A stretch of 64,000 bases of DNA, taken from positions 744,001 through 808,000 of the forward strand of contig OZ037885.1 of the NCBI GenBank assembly GCA_964035575.1. Direction: 5' to 3'. The notes under the pieces are model-generated. The model had not been told where the DNA came from, did no database searches, and was given only the letters and a program-made list of their open reading frames with translations. Each line of letters starts with the position of its first letter. Position 1 is the first letter of the stretch. A program made the translations under genes and the position numbers. Positions 30,519 to 40,768 of the stretch are shown here, in pieces. This DNA comes from Rhynchopus sp. YZ270_cl-10. Its lineage: Eukaryota > Euglenozoa > Diplonemea > Diplonemida > Diplonemidae.

Positions 30519-32100
30519 AAAGGGGGGGAAGATGGGAGGGAGAAAGAGGGGGTAAGTCTCAACGTTTTTTTTTTTTTTTTTTTTGTTCTTTTTTGTGTTA
30601 AATACAACCCATAATATGTCAGGAGGAATCAGTTTATTTTTCTTTTTTTAAAGTCAGTCTCGGTCTTTTTGGGTTCCAGTTTTGGAAGGAAATTTGTGTG
30701 ACAGTGTGGTCTTGAAAGCAGATAGGCGGTGGATAGTTCCTTCCTAGAACGGAATACTACCCAAATGGTCTGTGGTCTGTGTCTTCTTTGTGGCCCGTTC
30801 AAGCATAACAAGGAAGTAAAGGAAGTTCACAAAAAATGGAGGTGACGATAGCAAGTAGACCACTTTGCGAGTGGCTATCAGTTTTCAAAAAAAAATATTT
30901 AAAAATGTGATGAAATGTGTGAAATCCTTTTTTTTTTGGGTGATATTTTTGAATACAGAACCCAGGGTGATTTGTTGATACAGCAAAAAAAGAGGAAAAA
31001 AAAAAAAAAAAAAACGGAAAAGTGAGAGTTGTGGTCCTTCAGGTACGATCAGACAAACTATATCATTGGTATTCTAGTGTCTGTTTGTCCTTGATACTTG
31101 CCTCAAGGATGTTCCCTCCCATTCCCCCCTGCGATTTTTTTTTGCTTTTTTTTTTAGTGTTGTGAGATTTCCCCAAATTTTCAGGATTTTTTTTTTTGTA
31201 ATTATTTTCAGTGTTTTTGTACAGCACACCCTTTTTTTTCACTATGTTTTATTTTCTGAGATAGCCGTCATGCTTGCTTTGTGTTTACAGGGCTTTGCAC
31301 GATTGCACTTCACTTCTTTAAAGTGACCATGAGCAAAAGGCTTACGTTCATCTTACAAACCTTGCTCTTTTCCCGCTGCACATTCGATAGCCCGAAACAT
31401 AGCTCTCTTACCTCCATCCGATGAAGATGAAGGAGATGGTATACCCTCTATGTATGCCCCATGCACCCCACAGGAGGAGATTCGATGCTAGCGCGAGCTT
31501 CGATAGAGAAGGGGACCACTAGTAGAGCTACCAGTCCAAATGGCTAGTGTTTTTACAACTAATGTTACAGTAGTAGCACTACTGATTTTAGCACTATAGT
31601 TGTTACGACGAGTAGTTCCCCTATTCTGCTGTGTTTGCGACCCTGTGGACGGTTGTTTCTGACGACTTTTTTTTGTTTGTTTGTTTTTTGGCATTGATGG
31701 CAAAAAACGAGAGGCTTAGGATCATCTTACCAACCTTTTTTCTCAAGATGTGTGTGTGATGCACAGTCATCTTGCAACGTTTTCTTTTTCTCTTTCCTCC
31801 CTTCCCCCCCTTCCTTCTCAACAGCGAGGGAGAAAGAAAGAGAGAGCCAGATTATTTTTTTTTTTTGTGTACAAATAAAGGGTGGCTGTGCTTTTGTGTA
31901 TCGGATTCGTGTCTTGTTAAAGTGCGTCAAGTGCTATAACGTGTGCTTTATTCATTTTTTGTTTCTTTTTCTCACCTATCTCTAGAAATACTTATTGAGA
32001 GGGCTTTTTGTATTTCAAGTCAAGCTTTTTAATACGCTGTTTTTTTGGTGACTTAACAGCGTGGAACAGGTTTATCTTACCAGCCTAGTTTTTTTTCCTT

Positions 32101-32146
32101 CAAGGTGACTAAACACGAGAGGCTTAGGATCATCTTACAAACTTTT
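32101..32146 (+). repeat. Leader hairpin, ACGAGAG loop
   Basis: GTGACTAAAC-ACGAGAG-GCTTAG then GATCATCTTACAAAC. The left arm differs from CTAAGC by one base. It is near-identical to 27481 in loop and box. Confidence 0.65.
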
Positions 32147-33680
32147 CAGAATTTTTCTCTTTCTTTCCTTTTTTTTTGACCCCCTTCGGCCTCCACCTCC
32201 CTGATCCCGTTAAAATACGGAATCCCCGAGACCTTCCTCATCTCCCTCATCTCCATCTTTTCCCACTCTCATCTTTGCGCTGTTGTGGTGTGAAATGGCA
32301 AAACGTACTATTCACAGTTAAACCTAAGTCACACACATTACGTGGTGCTTATCAGCACATACCCTTTTTTTTTTGCGAAAAAAAAGAAAAGAAAAGAAAA
32401 AAACATTCATACACACACCACGGATGCCAAAAAGAAGTTGAAAACTTACTTATTTGACAATCCATGCGCTGTCTTGCCTTTTGATAATTAAAGGGGAACT
32501 CCTTCACAAAACATTTTTCTTTTTTTTCTTTTTTCTTCTGGTCTTTTTTTGTGGATCTGGGGCGGTGGGAGGGGAGGGGGTTTAAAGGTACACACATACC
32601 CTTTTATTTGTTCGATGGTCATCTTACCAAACCCCCTTGTCTCAACACCTTTTTTTATATGTACGGTATACTGTCACGAGAGGGCTTTGTATTTCAATCA
32701 TAACTTTTTTTCAGTACCTGCGTCTCTCTTTGCGCCGATGAACAGAGAGGCGTTTGCACTTTCAACTTATCCCTCCCCCCCCTTTTTTTTTTAAATTCCC
32801 TCTTAGTTAAGATCTTCTGCATACCATGATGAGTGGTCTAAAATAGGAGAAATACAAGAAAAGAAACCCCCATTGCTAGATCGAAAGAACCAAAAAAAAA
32901 AGTGTGTACAAAAGTGGAACACATCCTCGGGGTGTCTACACTCTAATACCAAGTTTTCAAAAAGAAAAATAACCAAATAACGAAAGTACTAAAGGGGAGG
33001 GGGAGATGGTGTAGCAACCTTCTTAACGTTTCACTACAACCTTATGACAAAAAAAAGACTCCCCTCTTATCTTCGAAATAACATCCAAACTCTTATTGCC
33101 AACAAAAAAAAAACAAAACAAAGCAAGAGCACAAAGCAAAACATAACAAAAAAAACTTTATAAAAAAAACCCCATTCAAAACCCCTTATTTGCCCTTTGT
33201 CATTATGACCAATTTTTCTTTTTTTGTGGGTACGAAGGTGGTCCAAATGCAAATACATCCGAAAAGTATTTCAACGACTGATTTTTGCTCTTAACCCAGT
33301 GTACACTGTGGATGGGTTGAAGGAAGGGTGACTGCATTCCTCTTTGGAACGGGGTGCTCCTTCCTATTTTTAAAAAACGTTTATTTGTAGATGGGTCGAA
33401 GGAAGAACAGCATGCTGGGTATAGCAAAATGTTTACCCCAATATGCCCCCCCCTCGACCTGTCCAGTGTATCGTGGCCAACGAAAATGGCCTGATTCTTG
33501 AAAAGGGCTGACAATTGTTCCCCCCCCTCTCGTCCAGTTGCCGTATCAGACCATCCCTTTCCCCCTTTTTCTTAGGGAACGTGAGAACGAAAGTATTTTT
33601 TTAAAAGACATCTTTGCACAAATCTATCAAGTTGCGAAAAAAGGACAATTCCTTTGTCCCCTCATTTTCCTTTTTTAGAT

Positions 33681-33716
33681 GAGTGTGCACGAGAGGCACA
33701 TTTCATCTTTCAAATT
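33681..33716 (+). repeat. Leader hairpin, TGTGC/GCACA stem
   Basis: TGTGC at 33684-33688, loop ACGAGAG, GCACA at 33696-33700, then TTTCATCTTTCAAAT. The loop matches the CTAAGC/GCTTAG members, but all five stem pairs differ or shift while pairing is kept. Confidence 0.75.
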
Positions 33717-33850
33717 TTATTTTATTTTATATCTGTGATATACTTCGTTGGCCCCTCCCCAGTGAAGCAACCCCACACGAAAGCCGGCATACCCACCGGC
33801 CGGTTCCCTTCCCCCTCCCTCCCTCCCTCCCTCCCTCCCTCCTCCACACG

Positions 33851-34040
33851 GTGGACTCTTTCTGGAAAAGGGCAACTTTTTCCCGGAGTTCCAAAAAGGG
33901 GGAGTATCAACTCCCCCTTTCGGGAGTGAAAGAGGGAGTCGAGACTCCCCCTAGCGGGAGTTGGCACTCCCGCTAGGGGGAGTTGAGACTTCCTCTGGTT
34001 CGACCTCTTTTTAAGTTGCCCTTTACCAGAAAGAGTCCAC
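33851..34040. mobile_element. 190-bp MITE with 28-bp inverted repeats
   Basis: GTGGACTCTTTCTGGAAAAG (33851 on) and its inverted copy ending at 34040 match at 27 of 28 bases. The interior is itself palindromic: CTCCCCCTAGCGGGAGT (about 33943-33959) pairs with ACTCCCGCTAGGGGGAG after a four-base loop, and other GGGAGT/ACTCCC copies flank it. No target duplication was resolved. A CCCT-type microsatellite lies just upstream (about 33808-33842). Confidence 0.8.
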
Positions 34041-34549
34041 TATGCACCGATCCTAAAGAGAAAGGTTACTTTCTTGAGAGTGTTTTCTGGGTAGTGAAGA
34101 CTGTCTGCACGTCGGCTACACTAAACCAAACAGATCATCAAAAAAAGCAAAAAGCAAAATAAATACAAAACAGGTTCTTTTCTACTTTTCGGTTTTAAAA
34201 AAAATATGCAGCTGCGTCCCTAAGGCCCACTTGTTGTTTTCTCTTTTTATATTGAGACGTTTTTCTTTCTTTTTTTTTCAGATTTTTATTCTTCAAATCT
34301 TGTTACCCTAACCTTCTGTTCTTTGTCCCCTTTCCCCCACTCACATACCCCCTTTTTTCCTTTGCTTTTTCTTCTCAAAAAAAAAAAGCAAATCCGCATC
34401 CCCCTTCATTTTTGTACCTCCCTACCGTCTTTCACCCCCTCTGAACGTTGCTATAGTATTCATGGTGGCCAATATGCTGTTTTCCTTAGGGGTATATCAA
34501 TGCCGGGCCAGTGGCTTCAGCGCTATGTATGTATGCTTCAACTATACTG

Positions 34550-34633
34550 AGGTATCCAAGTGGTTACGGAGGTGGACTTGAAATTTCACATGGGCTCTGC
34601 CCCATGTTATGAAGGGTGTTTGCAGGGGCAGTT
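34550..34633 (+). pseudogene. tRNA-Ser-like relic
   Basis: Resembles tRNA-Ser: an A-box-like TATCCAAGTGGTTA, an anticodon-like CTTGAAA loop (TGA anticodon), and a long variable arm GGGC-TCT-GCCC. The anticodon stem is mispaired unless the loop is enlarged, and no proper T-loop or B-box (GGTTCGAATCC) follows, so it cannot be an intact tRNA. It is either a decayed tRNA gene or the head of a tRNA-derived repeat. Confidence 0.35.
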
Positions 34634-34800
34634 GTTCTGCTGTGCGGCACATCCAGTTTCCCCCCTGCCCTGCCCCTATCTGCATTCACAGACAAACACA
34701 CAACACACAGCCTTGTGCCAAGCTACACAAAAAGGAGACAAAGCCACAAAAAACCAAAAACAAAACAAAAAAAAAGCAAGCAAACAAACAAAACAGTAAA

Positions 34801-35990
34801 ATGGTCACCACCGCAGCTTCCATGGCAGGAGCACTTCCCGACACACGTTCCGCGAAGGTATGACTCTAAGCTTTTACTAGTTTGTGCATATTCACATCTT
34901 CCAACTTTATTTTTGTTCCCATATATAGGCTGGTTCCTATACCTGTGTACACTAGAGGTGCATGCTTGGGAGACATTCATATTTTTCACATTTTCCTTTT
35001 CATTTTTCATTGTTCCCTCCTCCCTATGCTATCAATTTATTGAATGCATAATATCAAAGGGAAATGTATTGCAACATAATACACTTACATCTGCACATGC
35101 CCCCCTTTTTTTTTGCATATTCGAAGCTACCTCTACTTCTCTTTTTAAGTCTAACAACTCCTTCGAAAGTCCCTCCCTCCCTCCTCCTCCTCCCCCATCT
35201 CCACCTCCTGCACAGAACCAGTCTTTGATCAACGCACAGAAGAACCGCATCAGGTACTCCGAGAAGTACAACGACGACCTTTACGAGTACAGGTACACCC
35301 ATCTTCACACACACACACCATCCGCATCACCTATGGCAATACTCCGACAAAAGGGGTTTGCTCGAAATAGGGGTTTTTTTTTGCTGGACAAAACTCCATC
35401 TTTCGATTGAAAAGAATATCTTAATCACTTTTTTGCTACATTAGACTATGGAAAAGCTTTTCAAAAAAAAAAAGACTAATTTGAAGGTAACCAATCAAGA
35501 GGATTTGGGGTCATTTGACTGTGTTGTCGGGACAATATTTTATTGAGGATGATTTTTTTTTTTTTTTGCATCTGTACCTTTTTTGAAATTCATTTATCCC
35601 TTTTGGGACTTTGTTTGTACATAACTCAGACTGTGGGTGTTATAACGTTATCGATACCGTTATAACACTTTTTGTTAATAACGTTGTCGATAACGTAAAA
35701 ACGTTAACACCCACAGTGTGCATAACCTTTGGAGAAGGTGATTTGTCGATACGACAAAAAAAAACATTCTATGGTGCTTTTACACTGGATGTAATACCAC
35801 CTACTCTTATAACAACCTTAACGAAAACAGGCACGTGATCCTCCCGAAGGACCTGAAGAAGCTCATCCCTGACCGTCTGATGGACGAGGCGGAGTGGCGC
35901 AGTCTGGGTGTGCAGCAGAGCCCCGGATGGGTCCACTACATGAACCACGCTCCGGAGAAGTGGGTTCTGTGCTTCCGTCGCTCGCTTTAA
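34801..35990 (+). CDS. CKS1-type cyclin-dependent kinase regulatory subunit, copy A, three exons
   Basis: Exons 34801-34857, 35216-35292 and 35831-35990 (GT-AG introns; phase 0 then phase 2) give a 97-residue protein. CKS proteins bind CDKs and phosphothreonine-proline sites and promote multisite phosphorylation and SCF-Skp2-type degradation. Conserved elements: [44 protein letters not shown]. The anion-pocket residues expected from human CKS1 (Lys in SEKY, Arg in EYRH, Ser and Trp in QQSxGW) are present. The usual HEPEPHILLF hinge reads [10 protein letters not shown], so the second hinge proline and the following His are lost. A longer N-terminal tail than in animals precedes IRYSEKY. The leader acceptor CACAG ends at 34691, 109 bases upstream. 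Intron 2 holds a long palindrome (35628-35718). Confidence 0.9.
35389..35425 (+). repeat. ACTCCATCTTTCGATTGAA motif, intron copy
   Basis: Located in intron 2 of CKS copy A. ACTCCATCTTTCGATTGAA followed by an ATATCTTA/TTGTCTTA tail also occurs at 60207-60242 in a spacer, and a related ACTCCATCTTTCAAATAAA at 28482 in the REEP intron. Confidence 0.6.
35628..35718. repeat. Palindromic unit in CKS-A intron 2
   Basis: CTGTGGGTGTTA near 35631 pairs with TAACACCCACAG near 35717; inner ACGTTATCGAT and GTCGATAACGT blocks also pair. A MITE-like hairpin of about 90 bases inside the intron. Confidence 0.65.
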
Positions 35991-36589
35991 AACCAGCTGT
36001 CTTTTTTCTTCTTTCTCTCTGTTTACCCCTGAATGACTCTCCTAGATTGAGATTTTGCTAAAGATAAATGACAGAAAAAAAAAAACAAAAAAACAAAAAA
36101 ACAAAAAAACAAAACAAAAAAATAAATAAGGAAGGGATGCAAAGGAAAAAAAAAAATAGTCTGTGTTTTTTCTTTTCTTTTTTTTGAGGAAAACTGCAAA
36201 CCACCATGTTCCCTTCTTCGTAGATCTTTTTCCCCCATGCCCCCCAGTTTTTAACTTTTCCTTTTCTTTTATTTTGAAAAACACGAAAAAAGATTCCTGA
36301 AGACCAATTGGTCATGGATCCAAAACACAAAAGCAACAACAAAACAAAAAAGCAAATAGTACATTTTTAAAGACCACCAAAACAAAAAGAGCACAAAGCA
36401 AAAACAACAACTTTCTGACAAAAGCCCCCCTTTTTTTTTATGTGGAGTTGTCTTGCTTGCGTCTGGAGGTGTTTGCAATCTTCAGCTCTGCTCAGTGGTC
36501 GCGCTAATTATGGGAAAAAATGGGGAAAAAATGGATTTCGGGTACGGAAAAACGTTCCTTGAAAAGGTTAGCTGGGGAGGCCCGGAAAC

Positions 36590-37080
36590 CCCGTTTTGTG
36601 GCATTTCCGGGCCAATCCCGGCTTGTGGTGGGGTATATACGGAAAAATGGACAAAATTTTAGTGACTTAAATTTTCGCAAAATATGAACCCATACTCGTA
36701 AACAAGGGTCATTTTCAGGAAAATTCGGAAAATTCCGAGATTTGGAAGCAATTTTTCTCCTGAAAATCAGTGGGTTTTCAGCCCCAAAACATACCGCGAT
36801 TGGAATTTCCGGAATCCGTCCGCGCTGTGGTGGGGTCACTTTGCCGAAATGGCCAATTTTTTGGTTTTGGTCAAAATCCATGTGGGTAAAGAGGGCCAAT
36901 GTAAATCCCACAACCAGATTTTCTCTCCCTGATCCTGACGTCTTGCAACATGAAAATGCGCGAAAACACCGGCATTTGCATTTCCGGAATTCGTCCGTTC
37001 TGTGGTGGGGTCAATTTGCCGAAATGGACAAGTTCTTGGTTTTGGTCAAAACCCGTCAGTGTAAGGTAAAGGGGGCAAGT
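36590..37080 (+). repeat. Three tandem units of a TGGTGGGGTCA repeat
   Basis: Units near 36600, 36808 and 36980 share TTTCCGG, a GTCCG-C block, CTGTGGTGGGGTCA, TTGCCGAAATGG and TTGGTTTTGGTCAAAA, in that order. A fourth, more diverged copy lies at 60780-60870 (GTAGTGGGGTCATTTCGAGA, then AATGGACAAGTTCTTG). Confidence 0.65.
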
Positions 37081-38184
37081 GTTTGCCTGTAGAAACTGGA
37101 AGGGAACAGGCAGCGCCGCAGGCGCACGGTAACCAACTTTTTTTTTTTTTTTCCTTTTCTTTTTTCTCCTCTTTCTTTTGACTTTCCGAGCCAATTGCGT
37201 TCCGCGGCGGGGTCACATGTATATGCAAGTCCACTATGTGGTGGTCTTACTCAACAATATTAGAACTTCTGGTTTCTTAATGAAATCCCCGTACTGCAAA
37301 AAAAAAACGTTCCTACCAAAACCCCCAAAAATCCCGGGATGAGGGATGGACTTTAGCGCGAGCTCTGGCTCTGCTTCGTTTTTTTTTTTTTTTTTTTTTT
37401 TTTTTGTTTTTGTTTCAGGCTCTCCGCTAGGATTTCCGATTTTGAAAATATTCTGTTGATGGTCCACGTTGGTGGGGTACATGCTTGCGCCGCAGGCGCA
37501 CGGTACGCAACTTTTTTTTTTACCAACGCCCGATTTTGACTTTTTTGGGACGTTTGAGCACTCACCTCTCCATATCTTCTTCTCCTGAGCTTTTTTGACA
37601 GGTAGAACGGGTCTGAACCACTTAGCAGAACTTTTTTTTTTTTTCTTTTTTTCCCCATTTTCAAAAAGTTCTGTTGACAATCAACAGAACTTTAGTACCT
37701 AGCGGAGTGCCTGTTTTGTTTTCCACCATCGTCTCCTCACTCCCCCCCGAAGCAAAAAGAAAAAAGCAACAAAAAAAAAACCTAAAAAAGTATCGGATTG
37801 AAAAATACATTACAAAACTTTATTCCTAGACTCTAACTTAGAGAGGAATACGGTGCGTTGTGGATTAAACAAAAAACAACAACAAAAAAACACACCACCA
37901 ACAAGAAAATACACAGCAACAGCGAGCGTGTGTCCGCGCTCTATTCATGCTTTGTAAAAATCTGTAGGACAAAAAAAAGACAAAAAAACGCAATAAAAAC
38001 AACAAAAAAATAACTAACATTATCTTTTTTGTGCATGCTTTATAATTATTTGAGGGGAGGGGGTTCTTTTTGGTGGGGAAAATAAATAAATAAATTTTCT
38101 CCCCTTAAAGTGTGCAAGAGAGTTGGATCATCTTACCAAAATAAGAAGAAAGGCACGTCCCCCCTTTCCCTCTTTTTTTTATGT

Positions 38185-38255
38185 ATGTGCTTTCATCCGG
38201 GGCTGACATCGTACAGTGGGACATTCGGAGAGATATATCCGCATCAATAATTATT
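38185..38255 (+). repeat. GTGCTTTCATCCGG structured module, diverged
   Basis: Diverged copy of the module at 21746 and 28874; TCCG and CGGA arms are kept around GACATCGTACAGTGGGACA. Confidence 0.5.
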
Positions 38256-38869
38256 ATCTCCCTTTTTTTTTCTCTTCTTTTTTGCATCACCCCCCTTGGA
38301 ACAGAATGGATAAACCAAAGGTAAGAGAGAGAAAGAGAGGAGCATTTTCCCCCCTTTTTTTAAAAAAAAGGGATTTAAAGATGAGCCACTCTGAGGGGGT
38401 AGGGGGAGGAAGAAGAAAAAGTAGAAGAAAAAAAAAACCTTCCTCTCCATTTTTTTTCAAGAAAAAACTTCAGAAAATGGGTTTTAGTGTATGGCTTCCT
38501 TCTTCTCTGTTTAAGTTGTCTTATCTCTCCTGCTTCCATACCCTCCCTTCTTTGCGATGTGTTCTTCTTTTCTCTGTCGTTCCCAACCCGTGAAAAAAGA
38601 GGGGAAAAAAAGCAACACAATGTCATAGCAATTTTATAATCCTTCCCAAACTACCCCCCCCATAGATTTTTATACGTTATCCTTCCCCCCCCTTCAATGT
38701 GTGTAGGGAGCTCTTGGTCAGTGCCAGAAATTGGCGAGCTACTGCCTGAGTAAAAAAAACAACAACAACAAATAAAACAACACCATTCATTTTATTTTTT
38801 TAAAATAATGCGAAGTTTTGATGTGCCTTGACCGGTGTTGCTGCATCATTTTCTTTGGTATCCATATCA

Positions 38870-38943
38870 GATATATACCTCGAAAATGGATGTAGGACTG
38901 TACGATTGGGGGTTCCACCCGATGCACCGGTCATGTACCCAAA
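38870..38943 (+). repeat. Structured module with GACTG/CGGTC and GGGGG/CCACC stems
   Basis: One of five copies (38870, 40623, 51545, 56735, 62020). Shared text: ACC-CGAAAATGGATGTAGGACTG, a short hairpin GGGGGTTCCACCC, and CGGTCATGTACC. The outer GACTG pairs with CGGTC; at 62020 the same positions read GACTG/CAGTC. Confidence 0.6.
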
Positions 38944-39139
38944 CAGCCCATTATCGTCAAATTCGCAATTTTCTCAGATTTAGTTGATAAAAAAAATTTT
39001 CCCCCCGGGAAAGGCAGGTCAAGTACTGTTCAGGGTTGGTGATTTCCATTCCTTTCTCCACTGCATAACTACTTTTCGCACGCGCTTGTATTCGTCAAAC
39101 TTCGCGAACGCCACCCTGCGATTCTTTAGCCGTATGAAA

Positions 39140-39305
39140 AAAAATAAATGGCGCCGCAGGCGAAAAAAAATAGGGTACGGTGTAAAAATGCTGGTTTACA
39201 CCACACAGTCACTCAACAAACCCTTTTTTGCGGAGCAAAAAAGGAAAATGGCGCCGCAGGCAAAAAAAATAAGGGGTACGGTACGCAGCAAGCAGAAAAA
39301 TTTTT
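39140..39305 (+). repeat. Tandem ATGGCGCCGCAGGC units
   Basis: Two units of about 90 bases: TTTTTTGCGGAGCAAAAAA, AAATGGCGCCGCAGGC, an A run, and GGGTACGGTGTAAAAAT. The same two-unit arrangement recurs at 61200-61350. Confidence 0.65.
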
Positions 39306-39402
39306 AGGTTCCATCATTCCAGTCATCTGGGGGTCGGACGAGGGGTCCCCAAAAGTGCACAAAAATCCCCTCTTTTTTTTTTTTTCCCCTCCCAAAAAAA
39401 TA

Positions 39403-40221
39403 CAGGCATTTTGCTAACCATCGTTCCATCGTTCCCTGTTTTTGGCGTTTTTTTTTTTTTTTTTTCATCGTTCCATCGTTCCCCCTAGGAAAAAGGTGGC
39501 ATCGTTCCATCGTTCCCCCTGGGAAAAAGGTGGCATCATTCCATCGTTCCATGGACTGTACTGTGGGGTGTGTCACAGATGCAGAGACCCTGGGCTCAAG
39601 GGCTCACCGTGGGAGACCAGAACGCGACTGAATTGGTCAAACGCCGAAGGAAAAGGAAGCATGCAGCGTGGCGAAAGAATAAAAGTAGCGTACCGTGCGC
39701 CTGCGGCGCAGCTTGCAGCCCACCCTTCCCATGACATAGTTTGGCTGTAAAAGTGTGCAATTTTAAGCGCATTTTCTTGAAATGTTGCGTACCGTGGCTT
39801 CGCCAGAAACTTTCGTTTTATCAAAATATGGAAGTAAAAATTACGGTAACTGTTGATAATTACCAACGACAGTGCCGGTTTATGGCAACATTTTTTTAGA
39901 AATGTTGCGTACCGTGGCTTCGCCAGGAACTGGATGCCATGACCGCCGCTTCTTTTTTAGATATACTGAGGTTACTGATAAGAAGGCTGACACCCACTAC
40001 GGCTTGTGGTTCACCCTCCCCACCTGCCTTTCACGATTTTGTGCATCAGAGGGGAGAAAGAGCCTCATCTTCTTGTACTGACAGGGAGTCGCGCGCGCGA
40101 AGCGCGCGCAGCGACCGCTTTTGCGGGGGGAAAGCTCGGGACCCCTTTTGCCCTCTGATTTTTTTTTTTTTTTCCATCGTTCCCCCCATTTAGGAACCCG
40201 GCCGAGTTAGCATAATGCCTG
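39403..40221. mobile_element. TIR element copy 1, ATCGTTCC octamer variant (819 bp)
   Basis: The ends are CAGGCATTTTGCTAAC and, inverted, CAGGCATTATGCTAAC. It is flanked by an 8-base direct repeat AAAAAATA (39395-39402 and 40222-40229). The octamer ATCGTTCC is repeated just inside the left end and again at 39470-39550, and occurs once inside the right end (40172). The interior has GGGAG with GCGCGCGCGAAGCGCGCGC and CGACCGCTTTT-GGGAAAGCTCGG, shared with the copy at 62330-63546, plus an AAATGTTGCGTACCGTGGCTT module shared with 7779-7855. No transposase; non-autonomous. TSD length of 8-9 and the CAGG start would suit hAT or Mutator-like groups; not decided. Confidence 0.8.
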
Positions 40222-40280
40222 AAAAAATATTTAGTTGATTTCAACTAAATGCGAACCGCACGATAATCCCCTGTACCCAA

Positions 40281-40320
40281 AGGTACACTGTCACAATAGC
40301 GATTTGTATTTCAAGTCAAA
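40281..40320 (+). repeat. GGTACACTGTCAC-GTATTTCAAGTCAAA unit
   Basis: Copy of a recurrent about 40-base unit: GGTACACTGTCAC(GAGAGG)..TTTGTATTTCAAGTCAAA. Other copies: 31993, 32661, 45617, 46406, 51622, 56799, 62091. Most have CACGAGAG or a derivative, linking them to the leader hairpins. Confidence 0.65.
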
Positions 40321-40622
40321 TATTCTTTTTCGCTTCTTTTAAAAGAAAAAAATATTATACAATTCTCGCCTACGGTCTCTGCGTGATTTGTTATGGTTTT
40401 TTGTTTTTGCCCGCATCTCCACACATATCTCCCCAAAACCCCCCCATGCCCTTTCTTGTGTTTGATGGAAAAAAAAAAAAACTACCATTTTTTCTCTCTT
40501 TTTCTTACTCCTTCGTCGTTACAGAAACCCAGCCGGGCCCTACATCACACAGCCTGTGTTTGCAATGATCCCCGGACTCATCTGGCTGTTGAGTGGAAGC
40601 GGGAATATCACATATCAGATGT

Positions 40623-40697
40623 AAACCACGAAATGGATTGTAGGACTGCACGGTTGGGGTGTCCACCCCAAGGTACAGCCGGTCATTGTACTCTAGT
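40623..40697 (+). repeat. Structured GACTG/CGGTC module upstream of CKS copy B
   Basis: AAACCACGAAATGGATTGTAG, then GACTG, GGGGTG-TC-CACCCC hairpin and CGGTC. It sits about 35 bases before the CACGTCAG acceptor (40732) of the next gene. Confidence 0.6.
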
Positions 40698-40768
40698 TAC
40701 TGCTCATATAACCCTCCCCATTTCCACGTCAGGTTCTTCCACTACAAAACCACACAACTCTTCCAACC

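Larger units (their letters stand above)
30519..34800. other. 4.3-kb repeat-bearing spacer
   Basis: No gene recognised. It holds leader-hairpin relatives at about 31322, 31696, 32042, 32103 and an intact one at 33684-33715, two GTATTTCAAGTCAA units (31993 and 32661-32704), a GAACAGAGAGGCGTTTGCACTTTCAAC box at about 32736, a MITE at 33851-34040, and a tRNA-Ser-like relic at about 34550-34633. The CKS leader ends with CACAG at 34691. Confidence 0.55.
35991..40768. other. 4.8-kb repeat-rich spacer between the CKS copies
   Basis: No gene recognised. It contains tandem copies of a TTTCCGGAAT-TGGTGGGGTCA repeat (36590-37080), two GCGCCGCAGGCGCACGGT palindromic units (about 37112 and 37488), an 11-bp hairpin at about 37668-37691, a decayed leader hairpin at 38108, structured modules at 38185 and 38870, tandem GGCGCCGCAGGC units (39140-39305), the TIR element 39403-40221, and further modules at 40281 and 40623. 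Confidence 0.6.

Noticed and set aside
34616-35410. 264-residue + strand frame overlapping CKS copy A
   Set aside because: Reads through leader, exon 1, intron 1 and exon 2 in a different frame from the CKS protein.
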